DNA from: Agrobacterium tumefaciens
GTDB taxonomy: Bacteria > Pseudomonadota > Alphaproteobacteria > Rhizobiales > Rhizobiaceae
Direction: 5' to 3'
Assembly: GCF_009649785.1 (NCBI RefSeq)
Contig: NZ_WJOK01000001.1
Coordinates: 62,001 to 126,000, forward strand
DNA length: 64,000 nt
Shown: positions 36,042-44,780 of the stretch, in pieces
Layout of the letters: the number at the start of each line of letters is the position of its first letter
Numbering within the stretch: position 1 is the stretch's first letter
The notes under the pieces: model-generated
Database searches by the model: none
The model's input: only the letters and a program-made list of their open reading frames with translations
Told to the model about the DNA's origin: nothing
Made by a program: the position numbers and the translations under genes

Positions 36042-37234
36042 CCGATTCTCCCGTCCTTGGCGTCTGCCCAGCCGGGCGCCAACCGGACATATTTGATTGC
36101 GCGGCGATGATAGGTGTAGCTTGCGTGCAGGGTACCGTCCGCTGCCTCCAGAAGCCATGGATAGGACATTTCCAGATTGCGGCCGTCGGTCGAATCGTTG
36201 GACAGGCAGGTGCCCGGCCCGTCCTCGATCAAAATCCGGGTAGGAAAGCTGCGGCCGTCGTCATCGGACAGGCAGATGGAAACCGGCGCGCGCGGCACAC
36301 CCCATATGGGCACACATCCACCGCTCGGATCGGCATCCGGTCTGTCGTCTTCCTCGCCCAGTTCGTCATAAAGCGAGGCGCGGCGGTCGCTGGATTGCGC
36401 GGCGTTGATGGGGTTGCAGATCATTGCCAGTCTGCCGTCTGCGAGCCTGATCGCGGCGATGGAGGAATTGTTGTTCGGCACGTCGGTCAGCTGCGGCTCT
36501 GCCCACGAGCGACCGCCATCTGTGCTTTCCGTGCGGTAAACGAAATCGGCCTGACGGCGGCGAAAAAAAGCGGAGTAGCGTCCATTCGCGCCCGCAACCG
36601 GGCTCATATGAACGCAGCCGGTCGAGCCCGCCAGCTCCTGCAATTGCCATGTGAGGCCGTTATCCTTCGATATGCCGAGTGCTGCGGTATCGTGGCTGCC
36701 GTTCCATTTCTGGCCGGGGCGCTGGAGGCAGCGGAAGATCGGTAGAAGCCAGGCGCCGTCATCGCGGATGCGAAGCGGCGCACGGATGAAGCAGCCTTTC
36801 GGAAGATCGAGAAAACGGCCATCTTCGGTGGAAAGCTTTTCCGGTATTGCCGGATCGAGTACGACCCGCGCCATGCGGATGCGGCATTCGTCCTGATTAC
36901 CGGAGGGCTGGGCGGTGTGAAACAGCCAGAGAGTGCCATCAGGTGCGGTGAAAATAACCGGGTTCTGTTCGGAATGGGCGGGATCGTTGCTCAGGCGCTG
37001 CGGCGCTCCCCACCGGCTCGCGCCGGGTGTGAGCGCGGACGCGAAGATCGAAATATCCGATTTTCCCTCCAGCGTTCCGCCAAACCAGGCGCACAGCAGG
37101 GTGCCGTCCTGCAAAAGGTGCAGAAAGCTCGCATGGTTCTGGATCATCGGCGATGGCAGAAACGCTTCGTGCCGGTTTTCCGAAACGGCATGGATGGCTC
37201 CGGTCATGGCGTGAGCAATGTCATCAGGGGTCAT
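36038..37234 (-). CDS. Sialidase-like BNR-repeat protein
   Basis: A 398-residue six-bladed beta-propeller protein of the predicted neuraminidase group. Three Asp-box-like repeats are visible: [16 protein letters not shown] and SDDDGRSF. N-terminal [21 protein letters not shown] is typical of the group. No signal peptide is seen, so it probably acts in the cytoplasm on an imported glycoside. Start ATG 37234 follows GAGGAG by 7 bp. First gene of a coupled three-gene operon with pdxA2 and the Fe-ADH, divergent from the peptide-type importer. Enzymatic specificity cannot be read from the sequence. Confidence 0.8.
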   Translation of the reverse strand: MTPDDIAHAMTGAIHAVSENRHEAFLPSPMIQNHASFLHLLQDGTLLCAWFGGTLEGKSDISIFASALTPGASRWGAPQRLSNDPAHSEQNPVIFTAPDGTLWLFHTAQPSGNQDECRIRMARVVLDPAIPEKLSTEDGRFLDLPKGCFIRAPLRIRDDGAWLLPIFRCLQRPGQKWNGSHDTAALGISKDNGLTWQLQELAGSTGCVHMSPVAGANGRYSAFFRRRQADFVYRTESTDGGRSWAEPQLTDVPNNNSSIAAIRLADGRLAMICNPINAAQSSDRRASLYDELGEEDDRPDADPSGGCVPIWGVPRAPVSICLSDDDGRSFPTRILIEDGPGTCLSNDSTDGRNLEMSYPWLLEAADGTLHASYTYHRRAIKYVRLAPGWADAKDGRIG

Positions 37235-37340
37235 CGTGGTCTCCTCTTGGTCTGATGAAAATGACATATTCAAAAAGTTGTCAAGTTTATTTAAGACAAA
37301 AAGAGGTCCTAAAATTTTTGATGACTTAAAATAAATATAT

Positions 37341-37358
37341 GTTTTATAACGATAAAAC
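37341..37358. promoter_or_regulatory. Perfect inverted repeat in the divergent control region
   Basis: GTTTTAT and ATAAAAC flank AACG, 18 bp in all. It lies in the 320-bp AT-rich gap between the sialidase operon (minus) and the importer operon (plus), and is a candidate GntR operator for both. Confidence 0.4.
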
Positions 37359-37400
37359 TTCTGTATTAGGTCTCAATAAAAAATCCTTCTGAAAAATAAT

Positions 37401-37429
37401 TTGACAAAAAATGTGATAGCGTCGATGCT
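37401..37429 (+). promoter_or_regulatory. Possible promoter of the peptide-type importer operon
   Basis: TTGACA at 37401 is followed, after 17 bp, by GATGCT. The -35 is perfect and the -10 poor. Its start site would be about 120 bp before the binding-protein gene. Confidence 0.4.
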
Positions 37430-37554
37430 TTGATAACGGGTGGAGGAGACGATCATCCGCACGCCATGCTCCTCAATGCAGGAGACGGGGCTTTTGAATG
37501 CCTCTTGCGGCACGCCGCCATGTTGCTGAATTTCTGATCTGGGAGGAGAACGGA

Positions 37555-39063
37555 ATGAAGAAGTCATTGATTGCGGGCGCCCTTGTTATGGGTTGCCTTA
37601 GCGCCGCGGTTTCGCCGGCGCTTGCGGCGTCGGGGCCGATCAAGATCGTACTGGCGGAAGAGGCTGACCTGCTGGAGCCTTGCATGGCGACCCGCTCCAA
37701 TATTGGTCGTATCATCATGGAAAATGTCAGCGAGACGCTGACCGAGCTTGATGTGCGCGGCAAGAACGGCGTGCAGCCGCGCCTCGCTGAAAAATGGGAG
37801 CAAAACGCGGATGGCAGCTGGCGTTTCCACCTGCGTGAAGGCGTGAAGTTTTCCGACGGCACGGGTTTCGATGCCAAGGATGTCAAGCATAGCTTCGAGC
37901 GCATCATGAGCGACAAGAATGCCTGCGAATCCCGTCGTTACTTCGGCGGCATGACCGTCACCCCCACGATTGTCGATGACCATACGATCGACTTCAAGAC
38001 AGAGCCAGCCCAGCCCATTCTGCCGCTCCTGATGTCGCTCGTCACCATCGTGCCCGAAGAAACCAAGATGGAATTTATCCGCGAGCCTGTTGGCACCGGA
38101 CCTTACAAGCTGACCAACTGGACACCGGGCCAGCAGATTGTTTTGACTGCACGTGACGACTATTGGGGCGCCAAGCCGCAGGTGACGGAAGCGACCTATC
38201 TTTTCCGCGCTGATCCCTCGGTTCGCGCCGCCATGGTGCAGACCGGCGAAGCCGATCTTTCACCCTCCATTTCGCAGCTCGACGCGACAAACCCGAAGAC
38301 CGACTTTTCCTATCTCGACAGCGAGACGGTCTACATGCGCCTCGACCACAACATCGCGCCGCTGAATGACGTGCGGGTGCGCCGTGCACTCAACCTCGCC
38401 ATCGACCGGCAGGCTTTCCTCGGCACGCTGGTTCCCGAAGGTGCAGTGCTGGCCACCGCACTCGTTCCGCCGACCACCCTCGGCTGGAACCCTGATGTCA
38501 AGGTTTTCCCCTACGACCCTGATGGCGCGAAGAAGTTGCTGGAGGAGGCAAAAGCTGCTGGTGTGAAGGTGGATACGCCGATCACCATCATCGCGCGCAC
38601 CGCGAACTTCCCTAATGTCACCGAGATCATGGAGGCGATCCAGCAGCAATTGCAGGAAGTCGGCTTCAAGATCGACCTCAAATTCGTGGAAGTGGCCGAG
38701 CACGAAAGCTATTATTCCAAGCCCTTCAAGGAAGGCCGGGGACCGCAGATCGTCGCTGCCATGCACGACAATTCCAAGGGTGATCCGTCCTTCACCATGT
38801 TCTTCAAATATGCCACCAAGGGCACGCAATCCGGCTTCTCGGACCCCAAGGTGGATGACTTGATCGAACGAGCATCTGCAGCCGTCGGCGATGAACGCGC
38901 CAAGCTCTGGTCCGAGCTCATCGCCTACCTGCATGACGATGTCGTGGCGGATGTGCTGCTGTTCCACATGGTTGGCTTCTCACGCGTCTCCGAACGGCTG
39001 GACTTCAAGCCCACCATCGCCACCAATTCGATGCTGCAGCTTTCGGAAATCGGCATCAAGTAA
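37555..39063 (+). CDS. ABC transporter binding protein, DppA/OppA family
   Basis: A 502-residue periplasmic binding protein (family 5). Signal peptide at residues 1-25 (MKKSLIAGALVMGCLSAAVS, cleavage near ALAA). Family landmarks are WEQNADGSWRFHLREGVKFSDG, split across about residues 82-103, and EPVGTGPYKLTNW. ATG 37555 has GGGAGGAG 7 bp upstream. The operon continues with two permeases, a fused double ATPase and a DHDPS-type lyase, next to sugar-acid enzymes, so the ligand may be an oligosaccharide or sugar acid instead of a peptide. Confidence 0.9.
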   Translation: MKKSLIAGALVMGCLSAAVSPALAASGPIKIVLAEEADLLEPCMATRSNIGRIIMENVSETLTELDVRGKNGVQPRLAEKWEQNADGSWRFHLREGVKFSDGTGFDAKDVKHSFERIMSDKNACESRRYFGGMTVTPTIVDDHTIDFKTEPAQPILPLLMSLVTIVPEETKMEFIREPVGTGPYKLTNWTPGQQIVLTARDDYWGAKPQVTEATYLFRADPSVRAAMVQTGEADLSPSISQLDATNPKTDFSYLDSETVYMRLDHNIAPLNDVRVRRALNLAIDRQAFLGTLVPEGAVLATALVPPTTLGWNPDVKVFPYDPDGAKKLLEEAKAAGVKVDTPITIIARTANFPNVTEIMEAIQQQLQEVGFKIDLKFVEVAEHESYYSKPFKEGRGPQIVAAMHDNSKGDPSFTMFFKYATKGTQSGFSDPKVDDLIERASAAVGDERAKLWSELIAYLHDDVVADVLLFHMVGFSRVSERLDFKPTIATNSMLQLSEIGIK

Positions 39064-39090
39064 GCCGGTATTTCATCTGCCAAAGAGCGG

Positions 39091-39112
39091 CGGCGGAGCT
39101 TTAGCTTCGCCG
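39091..39112 (+). terminator. Hairpin between binding-protein and permease genes
   Basis: CGGCGGAGC and GCTTCGCCG pair with one G-T wobble on a TTTA loop, 28 bp after the binding-protein stop. No T tract follows; it resembles the other post-binding-protein hairpins in the window. Confidence 0.5.
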
Positions 39113-39136
39113 TCGTGCTGAACACCGGAGGTAACC

Positions 39137-40051
39137 ATGCTGAGCTTCATCCGAAAACGTTCCGTTGCGAGCCTGATCTCCCTGATCGGCCTCATCGTAA
39201 TGGTTTTCTTCCTCTCCCGCCTGACGGGCGACCCGGCCGCACTGTTTTTGCCGGTGGAGGCTTCGGAGGAATTGAAGCAGCAGTTTCGTGCGCTGCATGG
39301 GCTGAACGATCCGTTGATGGTGCAGTTCCTGCGCTACGCGGGCGACGTGATGACGGGGGATCTGGGTGAATCGCTCAGGAAAGCCCGCCCTGCGCTGGAT
39401 GTGGTGCTGGAGGCTTTCATCTGGACGCTGTGGCTTGCGGTCATCACCATGTCGCTCGTCACCACAGCAGCAATCGTCGTCGGTTCGCTTGCCGCTTTCC
39501 GCTCCGGTGGCTTCTTCGATCGCATGGCCTCCACCATTTCGCTCATCGGCGCTTCCGTGCCGGATTTCTGGCTCGCGATCGTGGCGATCGTGGTGTTTTC
39601 CGTCAATCTCGCCTGGCTGCCCACCTCCGGCACCGGCTCGGTGCTGCACTGGATACTGCCGATCTCGGTTCTGTTCGTGCGCCCCTTCGGCATCATCGTT
39701 CAGGTGGTGCGCGGCTCGATGATCGGTGCGTTGTCCTCTGCCTATGTCAAAACGGCGCGCGCCAAGGGTGTGAAATCGGGTCCGATCATCTTCATCCACG
39801 CCTTGCGAAACGCCATGCTCCCGGTCATCACCGTCATCGGCGATCAGGCGGCAAGCCTTCTCAACGGCGCGGTCATCGTCGAAACCATCTTTGGTTTCCC
39901 CGGGGTTGGCAAGCTGATGATCGATTCCATTCTTCAGCGCGATTTCAACGTCGTGCTGGCAGCAATTCTCGTGACCGCGCTTGCGATATTCCTGATGAAT
40001 CTTCTGATCGATATCGCCTATGCGTTGCTCGATCCACGTATCCGGCACTGA
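39137..40051 (+). CDS. ABC transporter permease, DppB type
   Basis: A 304-residue inner-membrane permease with six hydrophobic segments, an N-terminal helix plus a periplasmic region (LFLPVEASEELKQQF), and the cytoplasmic EAA loop in YVKTARAKGVKSGPIIFIHALRN, split near residues 197-219. It pairs with the DppC-type permease that begins 14 bp downstream. ATG 39137 follows CACCGGAGGTAACC, a good ribosome-binding site. Confidence 0.92.
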   Translation: MLSFIRKRSVASLISLIGLIVMVFFLSRLTGDPAALFLPVEASEELKQQFRALHGLNDPLMVQFLRYAGDVMTGDLGESLRKARPALDVVLEAFIWTLWLAVITMSLVTTAAIVVGSLAAFRSGGFFDRMASTISLIGASVPDFWLAIVAIVVFSVNLAWLPTSGTGSVLHWILPISVLFVRPFGIIVQVVRGSMIGALSSAYVKTARAKGVKSGPIIFIHALRNAMLPVITVIGDQAASLLNGAVIVETIFGFPGVGKLMIDSILQRDFNVVLAAILVTALAIFLMNLLIDIAYALLDPRIRH

Positions 40052-40065
40052 GGAGACGTTCAGCC

Positions 40066-40989
40066 ATGAGCCTTTCGAACGCCGATACAGAAATCATTGA
40101 TGAGCCATCCTTTGCAATGCGCATGCTGCGCATGTTGTGGGCGGATAAATTCGCCCTCTGCGCCGCGATCTTCCTCGTCGTCGTCATCATTCTCGCCTTT
40201 GTCGGCCCGGCGTGGCTTGGCGAGCTGGCGACGAAGCAGAACCTGCGTGGACGCAACCTTGCCCCGTTCGAATGGCAACGCGAATGGTATTTCTGGCTGG
40301 GGGCGGATGCGCTCGGTCGCCCGCTGCTGGCGCGCATCGTTGCCGCCACGCAAAATACGCTGATGATCGCCGCCGGTGCCGTTTTCCTTTCCGCCGTCAC
40401 CGGCACCGTGCTTGGCCTGATCGCCGGTTTTTCCTCCAACCGTGTTGGCCAGATCATCATGAGGCTCGCGGACGTGATCATGTCGTTTCCGTCACTGTTG
40501 ATCGCGGTCATCGTGCTTTATCTGCTCGGCTCCTCCATCCTCAACCTGATGCTGGTTCTGGCGATAACCCGCATCCCCGTTTACATCCGCACCACAAGGG
40601 CCGAAGTGCTGGAGGTGCGTGAACGCATGTTCGTACAGGCGGCGCGCGTGATGGGCGCTTCGGGCAAACGTATCCTGTTCCGCCATATTCTACCCGTCGT
40701 CCTGCCGACGCTGACAACGCTTGCGACGCTCGATTTCGCCTATGTGATGCTGGCGGAAAGCGCGCTGTCTTTCCTTGGTATCGGCATTCAGCCGCCGGAA
40801 ATCACCTGGGGCCTGATGATCTCGCAGGGGCGGCAGTACCTCACCAACGCCTGGTGGCTGTCCTTCTGGCCGGGCCTTGCCATCATACTCACCACCCTGT
40901 CGCTCAACCTGCTGTCCAACTGGCTGCGCATTGCGCTCGACCCTGTGCAGCGCTGGCGGCTGGAAATGAAAGGCCGCAAACATGGCTGA
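40066..40989 (+). CDS. ABC transporter permease, DppC type
   Basis: A 307-residue permease with six hydrophobic segments. An N-terminal cytoplasmic tail leads to the first helix (FALCAAIFLVVVIILAFVG); the DppC motif YFWLGADALGRPLLARI and an EAA loop (RVMGASGKRILFRHILP) are clear. ATG 40066 follows GAGGAGACG; the frame is open far upstream but that part lies inside the previous gene. It overlaps the ATPase gene by 8 bp. Confidence 0.92.
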   Translation: MSLSNADTEIIDEPSFAMRMLRMLWADKFALCAAIFLVVVIILAFVGPAWLGELATKQNLRGRNLAPFEWQREWYFWLGADALGRPLLARIVAATQNTLMIAAGAVFLSAVTGTVLGLIAGFSSNRVGQIIMRLADVIMSFPSLLIAVIVLYLLGSSILNLMLVLAITRIPVYIRTTRAEVLEVRERMFVQAARVMGASGKRILFRHILPVVLPTLTTLATLDFAYVMLAESALSFLGIGIQPPEITWGLMISQGRQYLTNAWWLSFWPGLAIILTTLSLNLLSNWLRIALDPVQRWRLEMKGRKHG

Positions 40990-42622
40990 CCATCTTCTCG
41001 ATGTGCGCAACCTTTCCGTGGAGTTTCACACCGCAGGCGGTGTCGTGCATGCGGTGAAGGATGTTTCCTATCATATCGACCGTGGTGAAACGCTTGCGAT
41101 CCTGGGTGAAAGCGGCTCGGGCAAATCGGTATCGTCCTCGGCCATCATGAACCTCATCGACATGCCGCCCGGACGTATCAGCGGCGGCCAGATATTTCTT
41201 GATGGCAAAGACCTTCTGACAATGCCGGCTGAGGCCCGCCGCGAGATCAATGGCCGGCGCATCGCCATGATCTTTCAGGACCCGCTCAGCCATCTCAATC
41301 CGGTCTATACCGTCGGCTGGCAGATCCGCGAGGCGATGACCACCCATGGAATGGACAGGGTGAAAGCCGAAGCGGAGGCGAGGCGGCTTGTCGCGCGCGT
41401 TGGAATTCCTGATCCGGACGGAGCCTTGAAGAAATATCCGCATGAATTTTCTGGCGGCCAGCGCCAGCGTGTGATGATCGCCATGGCGCTTGCGCTCCGG
41501 CCCGATCTCCTGATCGCCGACGAGCCGACCACGGCACTCGATGTGACGGTTCAGGCTGAAGTTCTTGCCCTGCTCAAGGAATTGCAGCGGGAAACCGGTA
41601 TGGCCGTTCTCATCATCACCCATGATCTTGGCGTCGTCGCCGAAATCGCCGACCGGGTGGTTGTGATGGAAAAAGGCGTGCTGGTGGAGGCAGGCACGGT
41701 TCGCGAGGTCTATCGCAACCCAAAGCATCCCTATACCCGCAAGCTCATCAGCGCCGCCCCCGGCAGGGGCGAAATGCACGAGCCGAATGCGACCGGCGAA
41801 CCGCTCCTCCGTGTGCGCGATGTGCGCAAACGTTATGGGGCTTTCGAGGCACTGAAGGGCGTTTCCTTCGACCTTATGGCGGGGGAAACCATAGCTGTCG
41901 TTGGCGAAAGCGGTTCCGGCAAATCGACACTCGCGCGCATTCTGCTCCGGCTCGACGAGCCGGATGCCGGCAGCGCCGAGTGGAAGGGGCGTGATCTCTT
42001 CAAGCTTTCGCCTGCCGAACTCTTTGCCCTCAGGCGTGATTTACAGATGGTGTTTCAGGATCCAACCCAGTCGCTGAACCCCCGCATGACTGTGTTCCAG
42101 CTGGTTTCCGAAGCCTGGGTGATCCATCCGGACATACTACCCAAAGCGAAATGGCGCGAACGGGTCGCGGAATTGCTGCATCAGGTCGGCCTCTCGCCGG
42201 AACATATGCGCCGTTATCCGCATCAGTTTTCCGGTGGGCAGCGGCAGAGGATCGCGATTGCCCGCGCGCTGGCGCTGGAGCCGAAGCTCATCATCTGCGA
42301 TGAAGCGGTCTCGGCGCTCGACGTGTCTGTCCAGGCTCAGGTTGTTGCACTTCTTGACAAGCTGCGCCGTGAAATGGGCCTCTCCTTCATCTTCATCGCG
42401 CATGACCTGCCGGTGGTCCGCGATTTTGCCGATCACGTCATGGTCATGCAGCGGGGAGAGGTTGTGGAATTCGGGACTGTCCGGCAGGTTTTCGAAGCGC
42501 CGCGCGAGGCCTATACGCGCGCACTTCTTTCCGCCAGCCTCGATCCCGACCCCGATATGCAGTCTGTGCGTCCGATCGATGCCGATCACACTATTGGAAA
42601 TCCAAGCGGAGTTCTTTCATGA
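40982..42622 (+). CDS. Fused DppD-DppF type ABC ATPase
   Basis: A 546-residue protein with two oligopeptide-type ATPase domains in one chain. Domain 1: Walker A GESGSGKSV, signature FSGGQRQR, Walker B LLIADEPTTAL. Domain 2: GESGSGKST, FSGGQRQR, LIICDEAVSAL. The DppD-type C-terminal extension HPYTRKLISAAPG lies at the join and its counterpart ends the protein. Both domains look active. It overlaps the permease by 8 bp and the lyase gene by 4 bp (ATGA), showing a tightly coupled operon. Confidence 0.93.
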   Translation: MADHLLDVRNLSVEFHTAGGVVHAVKDVSYHIDRGETLAILGESGSGKSVSSSAIMNLIDMPPGRISGGQIFLDGKDLLTMPAEARREINGRRIAMIFQDPLSHLNPVYTVGWQIREAMTTHGMDRVKAEAEARRLVARVGIPDPDGALKKYPHEFSGGQRQRVMIAMALALRPDLLIADEPTTALDVTVQAEVLALLKELQRETGMAVLIITHDLGVVAEIADRVVVMEKGVLVEAGTVREVYRNPKHPYTRKLISAAPGRGEMHEPNATGEPLLRVRDVRKRYGAFEALKGVSFDLMAGETIAVVGESGSGKSTLARILLRLDEPDAGSAEWKGRDLFKLSPAELFALRRDLQMVFQDPTQSLNPRMTVFQLVSEAWVIHPDILPKAKWRERVAELLHQVGLSPEHMRRYPHQFSGGQRQRIAIARALALEPKLIICDEAVSALDVSVQAQVVALLDKLRREMGLSFIFIAHDLPVVRDFADHVMVMQRGEVVEFGTVRQVFEAPREAYTRALLSASLDPDPDMQSVRPIDADHTIGNPSGVLS

Positions 42623-43500
42623 CCAAACAAGCCTTCGTCGCGCTCGTGACCTGTTTCAACGAGGACGAAACCATCAATTACGAAGCGACCCGTGCGCAGG
42701 TGCGCCGTCAGGTGGCGGCCGGCAACAACATCATGTGCGCCGGAACTAACGGCGATTTCACCGCACTGACGCATGAAGAAAAAATCCGGCTGACGGAAGA
42801 GGTGGTGGACGAAGTTGCGGGCCGTGCGAAGGTCATCGTCAATGCCGGCATGCCCGCCACTTTTGAAACCCTACAACTCGCCAAAGCCTTCGACCGCATC
42901 GGCGTCGACGGTATTGCCGTCATCACACCCTTCTTCATCGCCTGCACCCAGGATGGGCTGATCCGCCATTTCTCGACTGTGGCCGACGCCGTCGAAACAC
43001 CGGTCTATCTTTACGATATTCCCGCCCGAACCCAGAATCACATAGAGCCGGAAACCGCCCGCAAACTTGCCGCCCATGGCAACATTGCCGGCATCAAGGA
43101 TTCGGGCGGTGCGCAGCAGACGCTGGAAGCCTATCTACAGGTAGCAAAGGAGATGCCCGGTTTCGAAGTCTATTCCGGCCCGGATCATCTCGTTCTCTGG
43201 TCGTTGCAGAACGGTGCCGCCGGCTGCATCTCCGGCCTCGGCAACGCGCTCCCGGATGTACTTGCCGGCATTCTCAATGCTTTCAACGCCAGCGATATCG
43301 CTGAGGCCGAACGCCAGCAGGCGATCTATACGGATTTTCGCACCGATCTCTATGCGCTCGGTTTTGCGCCCGCCATGGTCAAGCGCTCGCTTTACCTTCA
43401 GGACCCATCCGTCGGCGCCAGCCGGCAACCCGCCCTTCTACCGGATCAGGAACAGGACGATCGGATCGTGGAAATCTTACGTCGTTATCACCAGCTGTGA
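42619..43500 (+). CDS. DHDPS/N-acetylneuraminate lyase superfamily aldolase
   Basis: A 293-residue TIM-barrel class I aldolase. The Schiff-base Lys is in IAGIKDSGG (about residue 163), the catalytic Tyr in VYLYDIPART (about residue 135), and the carboxylate-binding loop in CAGTNGDFTALT. Superfamily members cleave or form 2-keto acids with pyruvate: DapA, NanA, KDG aldolase and others. It is translationally coupled to the importer ATPase and 5 kb from a sialidase-like gene, so a lyase for an imported keto-sugar acid is more likely than lysine synthesis. Confidence 0.85.
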   Translation: MTKQAFVALVTCFNEDETINYEATRAQVRRQVAAGNNIMCAGTNGDFTALTHEEKIRLTEEVVDEVAGRAKVIVNAGMPATFETLQLAKAFDRIGVDGIAVITPFFIACTQDGLIRHFSTVADAVETPVYLYDIPARTQNHIEPETARKLAAHGNIAGIKDSGGAQQTLEAYLQVAKEMPGFEVYSGPDHLVLWSLQNGAAGCISGLGNALPDVLAGILNAFNASDIAEAERQQAIYTDFRTDLYALGFAPAMVKRSLYLQDPSVGASRQPALLPDQEQDDRIVEILRRYHQL

Positions 43501-43697
43501 CGCCACCGCCCGAATGTGACGTGCAGGAGTGACGCGGTGTGGCGCCACGTGAAAAATATCCACAAAACGGCCAGAAGCCGAAGCATTTATACAGCCTTGT
43601 CCGTGACGAATAATTTGTGACACAAACACGAAATTTCCCTTGTCAGTCCCGCCATTGATGTTTATGAGGAGCGCGCAACGCAAGCGTTCGCGCATGC

Positions 43698-43787
43698 GGA
43701 GAGGTGGCAGAGTGGTCGAATGCACCGCACTCGAAATGCGGCATACCTGCAAGGGTATCGTGGGTTCGAATCCCACCCTCTCCGCCA
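43698..43787 (+). tRNA. tRNA-Ser (anticodon CGA)
   Basis: Class II tRNA of 90 nt. Acceptor GGAGAGG pairs with CCTCTCC; the anticodon stem CCGCA/TGCGG surrounds CTCGAAA with anticodon CGA (serine). A long variable arm (ATACCTGCAAGGGTAT) and T arm GGGTTCGAATCCC are clear. Discriminator G and CCA are encoded. Confidence 0.97.
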
Positions 43788-44096
43788 TAATTTACGCTAA
43801 GCCGTAAGATTTTTCCGAGATAGCCTGATTCATTCGTTGGTCGCTTTGATGCTGCAGTCCGCTAGCGAAGCCGGTGCCGCTTTGCGCCAGCGGAGGCAGA
43901 CTGGTTGAGATAGCCGTTGGCTTCCATTTCGTTGCTTCCCACCCGCGATCTTCAGCACCTGTTGGAGGCCCACATGGTGACGATCCCGAAAAATTGGGAT
44001 GCCGGCAAGTGCTCATTCATATCCGCCATTGCCTCTTACGGCAGAGGCGCTATCATAATTGTGTTGTAGGACGATAAGCTTTGGGAGGAGCGATAC
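43788..44096. other. Intergenic stretch after tRNA-Ser without a gene
   Basis: About 310 bp with no frame of coding character on either strand. It ends with GGGAGGAG at 44083, the ribosome-binding site of the next small gene. No repeat or hairpin stands out. Confidence 0.4.
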
Positions 44097-44468
44097 GTGA
44101 GACGGATGTGGCCAGACGAATTTGCCTTTCTGCTGGACGGCGCGGAAGAGGTTGACCTGCATATTCCATCGGGGGCACACGACGACAGTTCGCCCGAAGA
44201 AACGATATCCAAGAAGGCTTTGAAAGCCCGCATCAGCCAGCAGGATTTTGAAAAGATTTGGCATCTTGCAGAGGCTCGCTATCGGCTGACCGGCAGGTTT
44301 TCGGGCAAGGCGATTACGCTGATCGCCAACAATCCTCACTATCAGAAATGGCATCCCTCCGACGGCGGCAGCGTCGAGAGCGTGTCCGATAGCGGTCAGA
44401 AATACACGACGCGCTATGTGATCGTGCATTTTCTCGTTGACGATGTTCGCGAGCTGGTCGAAGCCTGA
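44097..44468 (+). CDS. Hypothetical protein, 123 residues
   Basis: A small soluble protein with a GTG start 6 bp after a strong GGGAGGAG. It is acidic at the N-terminus, with no membrane segment or known motif; the C-terminal half (TTRYVIVHFLVDDVRELVEA) looks like beta strand then helix. Codon use resembles its neighbours. It stands alone between tRNA-Ser and a hairpin. No family recognised; the coding call rests on the start signal and codon pattern. Confidence 0.6.
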   Translation: MRRMWPDEFAFLLDGAEEVDLHIPSGAHDDSSPEETISKKALKARISQQDFEKIWHLAEARYRLTGRFSGKAITLIANNPHYQKWHPSDGGSVESVSDSGQKYTTRYVIVHFLVDDVRELVEA

Positions 44469-44521
44469 ACTCCGCAGCAACGGTTCTTGCCATTTACTGG
44501 TCGAAGGGCCTTTCGAAATCC

Positions 44522-44550
44522 AGCGGTGCCGGGTAATTCTTGGCACCGCT
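44522..44550 (+). terminator. Hairpin after the hypothetical gene
   Basis: AGCGGTGCC and GGCACCGCT pair perfectly on an 11-base loop, 54 bp past the stop. No T tract follows. The rest of the 312-bp gap up to 44781 shows no gene. Confidence 0.5.
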
Positions 44551-44736
44551 TGGCGGCGTCTTAGGCGTGAGCTTCAATATCACCGCAAGACTACGATGGA
44601 CAGCGCGTGTCCTTAGTCCACTGAAATGCCTCTATACTGGTGCCGTCTTTGATCTCTCCGATGGCAGGGTTGACGTACTGACCTTCCGCAGGCTTCACCG
44701 CTGCTGAGATGTAAAAATTTCCTCCGAATTAAAATA

Positions 44737-44760
44737 GTTTTCCTTTAAAGAAGGGAAAAC
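44737..44760. promoter_or_regulatory. Inverted repeat upstream of the cupin regulator
   Basis: GTTTTCC and GGAAAAC are separated by 10 bp, 20 bp before the regulator start. Probably its own operator or part of its promoter region. Confidence 0.4.
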
Positions 44761-44780
44761 ACGTTATGCCGGAGGACCCC

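Noticed and set aside
39101..40048. 315-codon minus-strand frame rich in His, Asp and Arg
   Set aside because: Antisense to the DppB-type permease, where hydrophobic codons read backward give charged residues.
42619..43500. dapA for lysine synthesis
   Set aside because: Translationally coupled to an importer and near sugar-acid genes; the superfamily is broad and context argues for catabolism.
43477..43788. Minus-strand frame starting MAERVGFEPTIP
   Set aside because: It is the reverse strand of the tRNA-Ser gene, a well-known false protein that recurs in databases.
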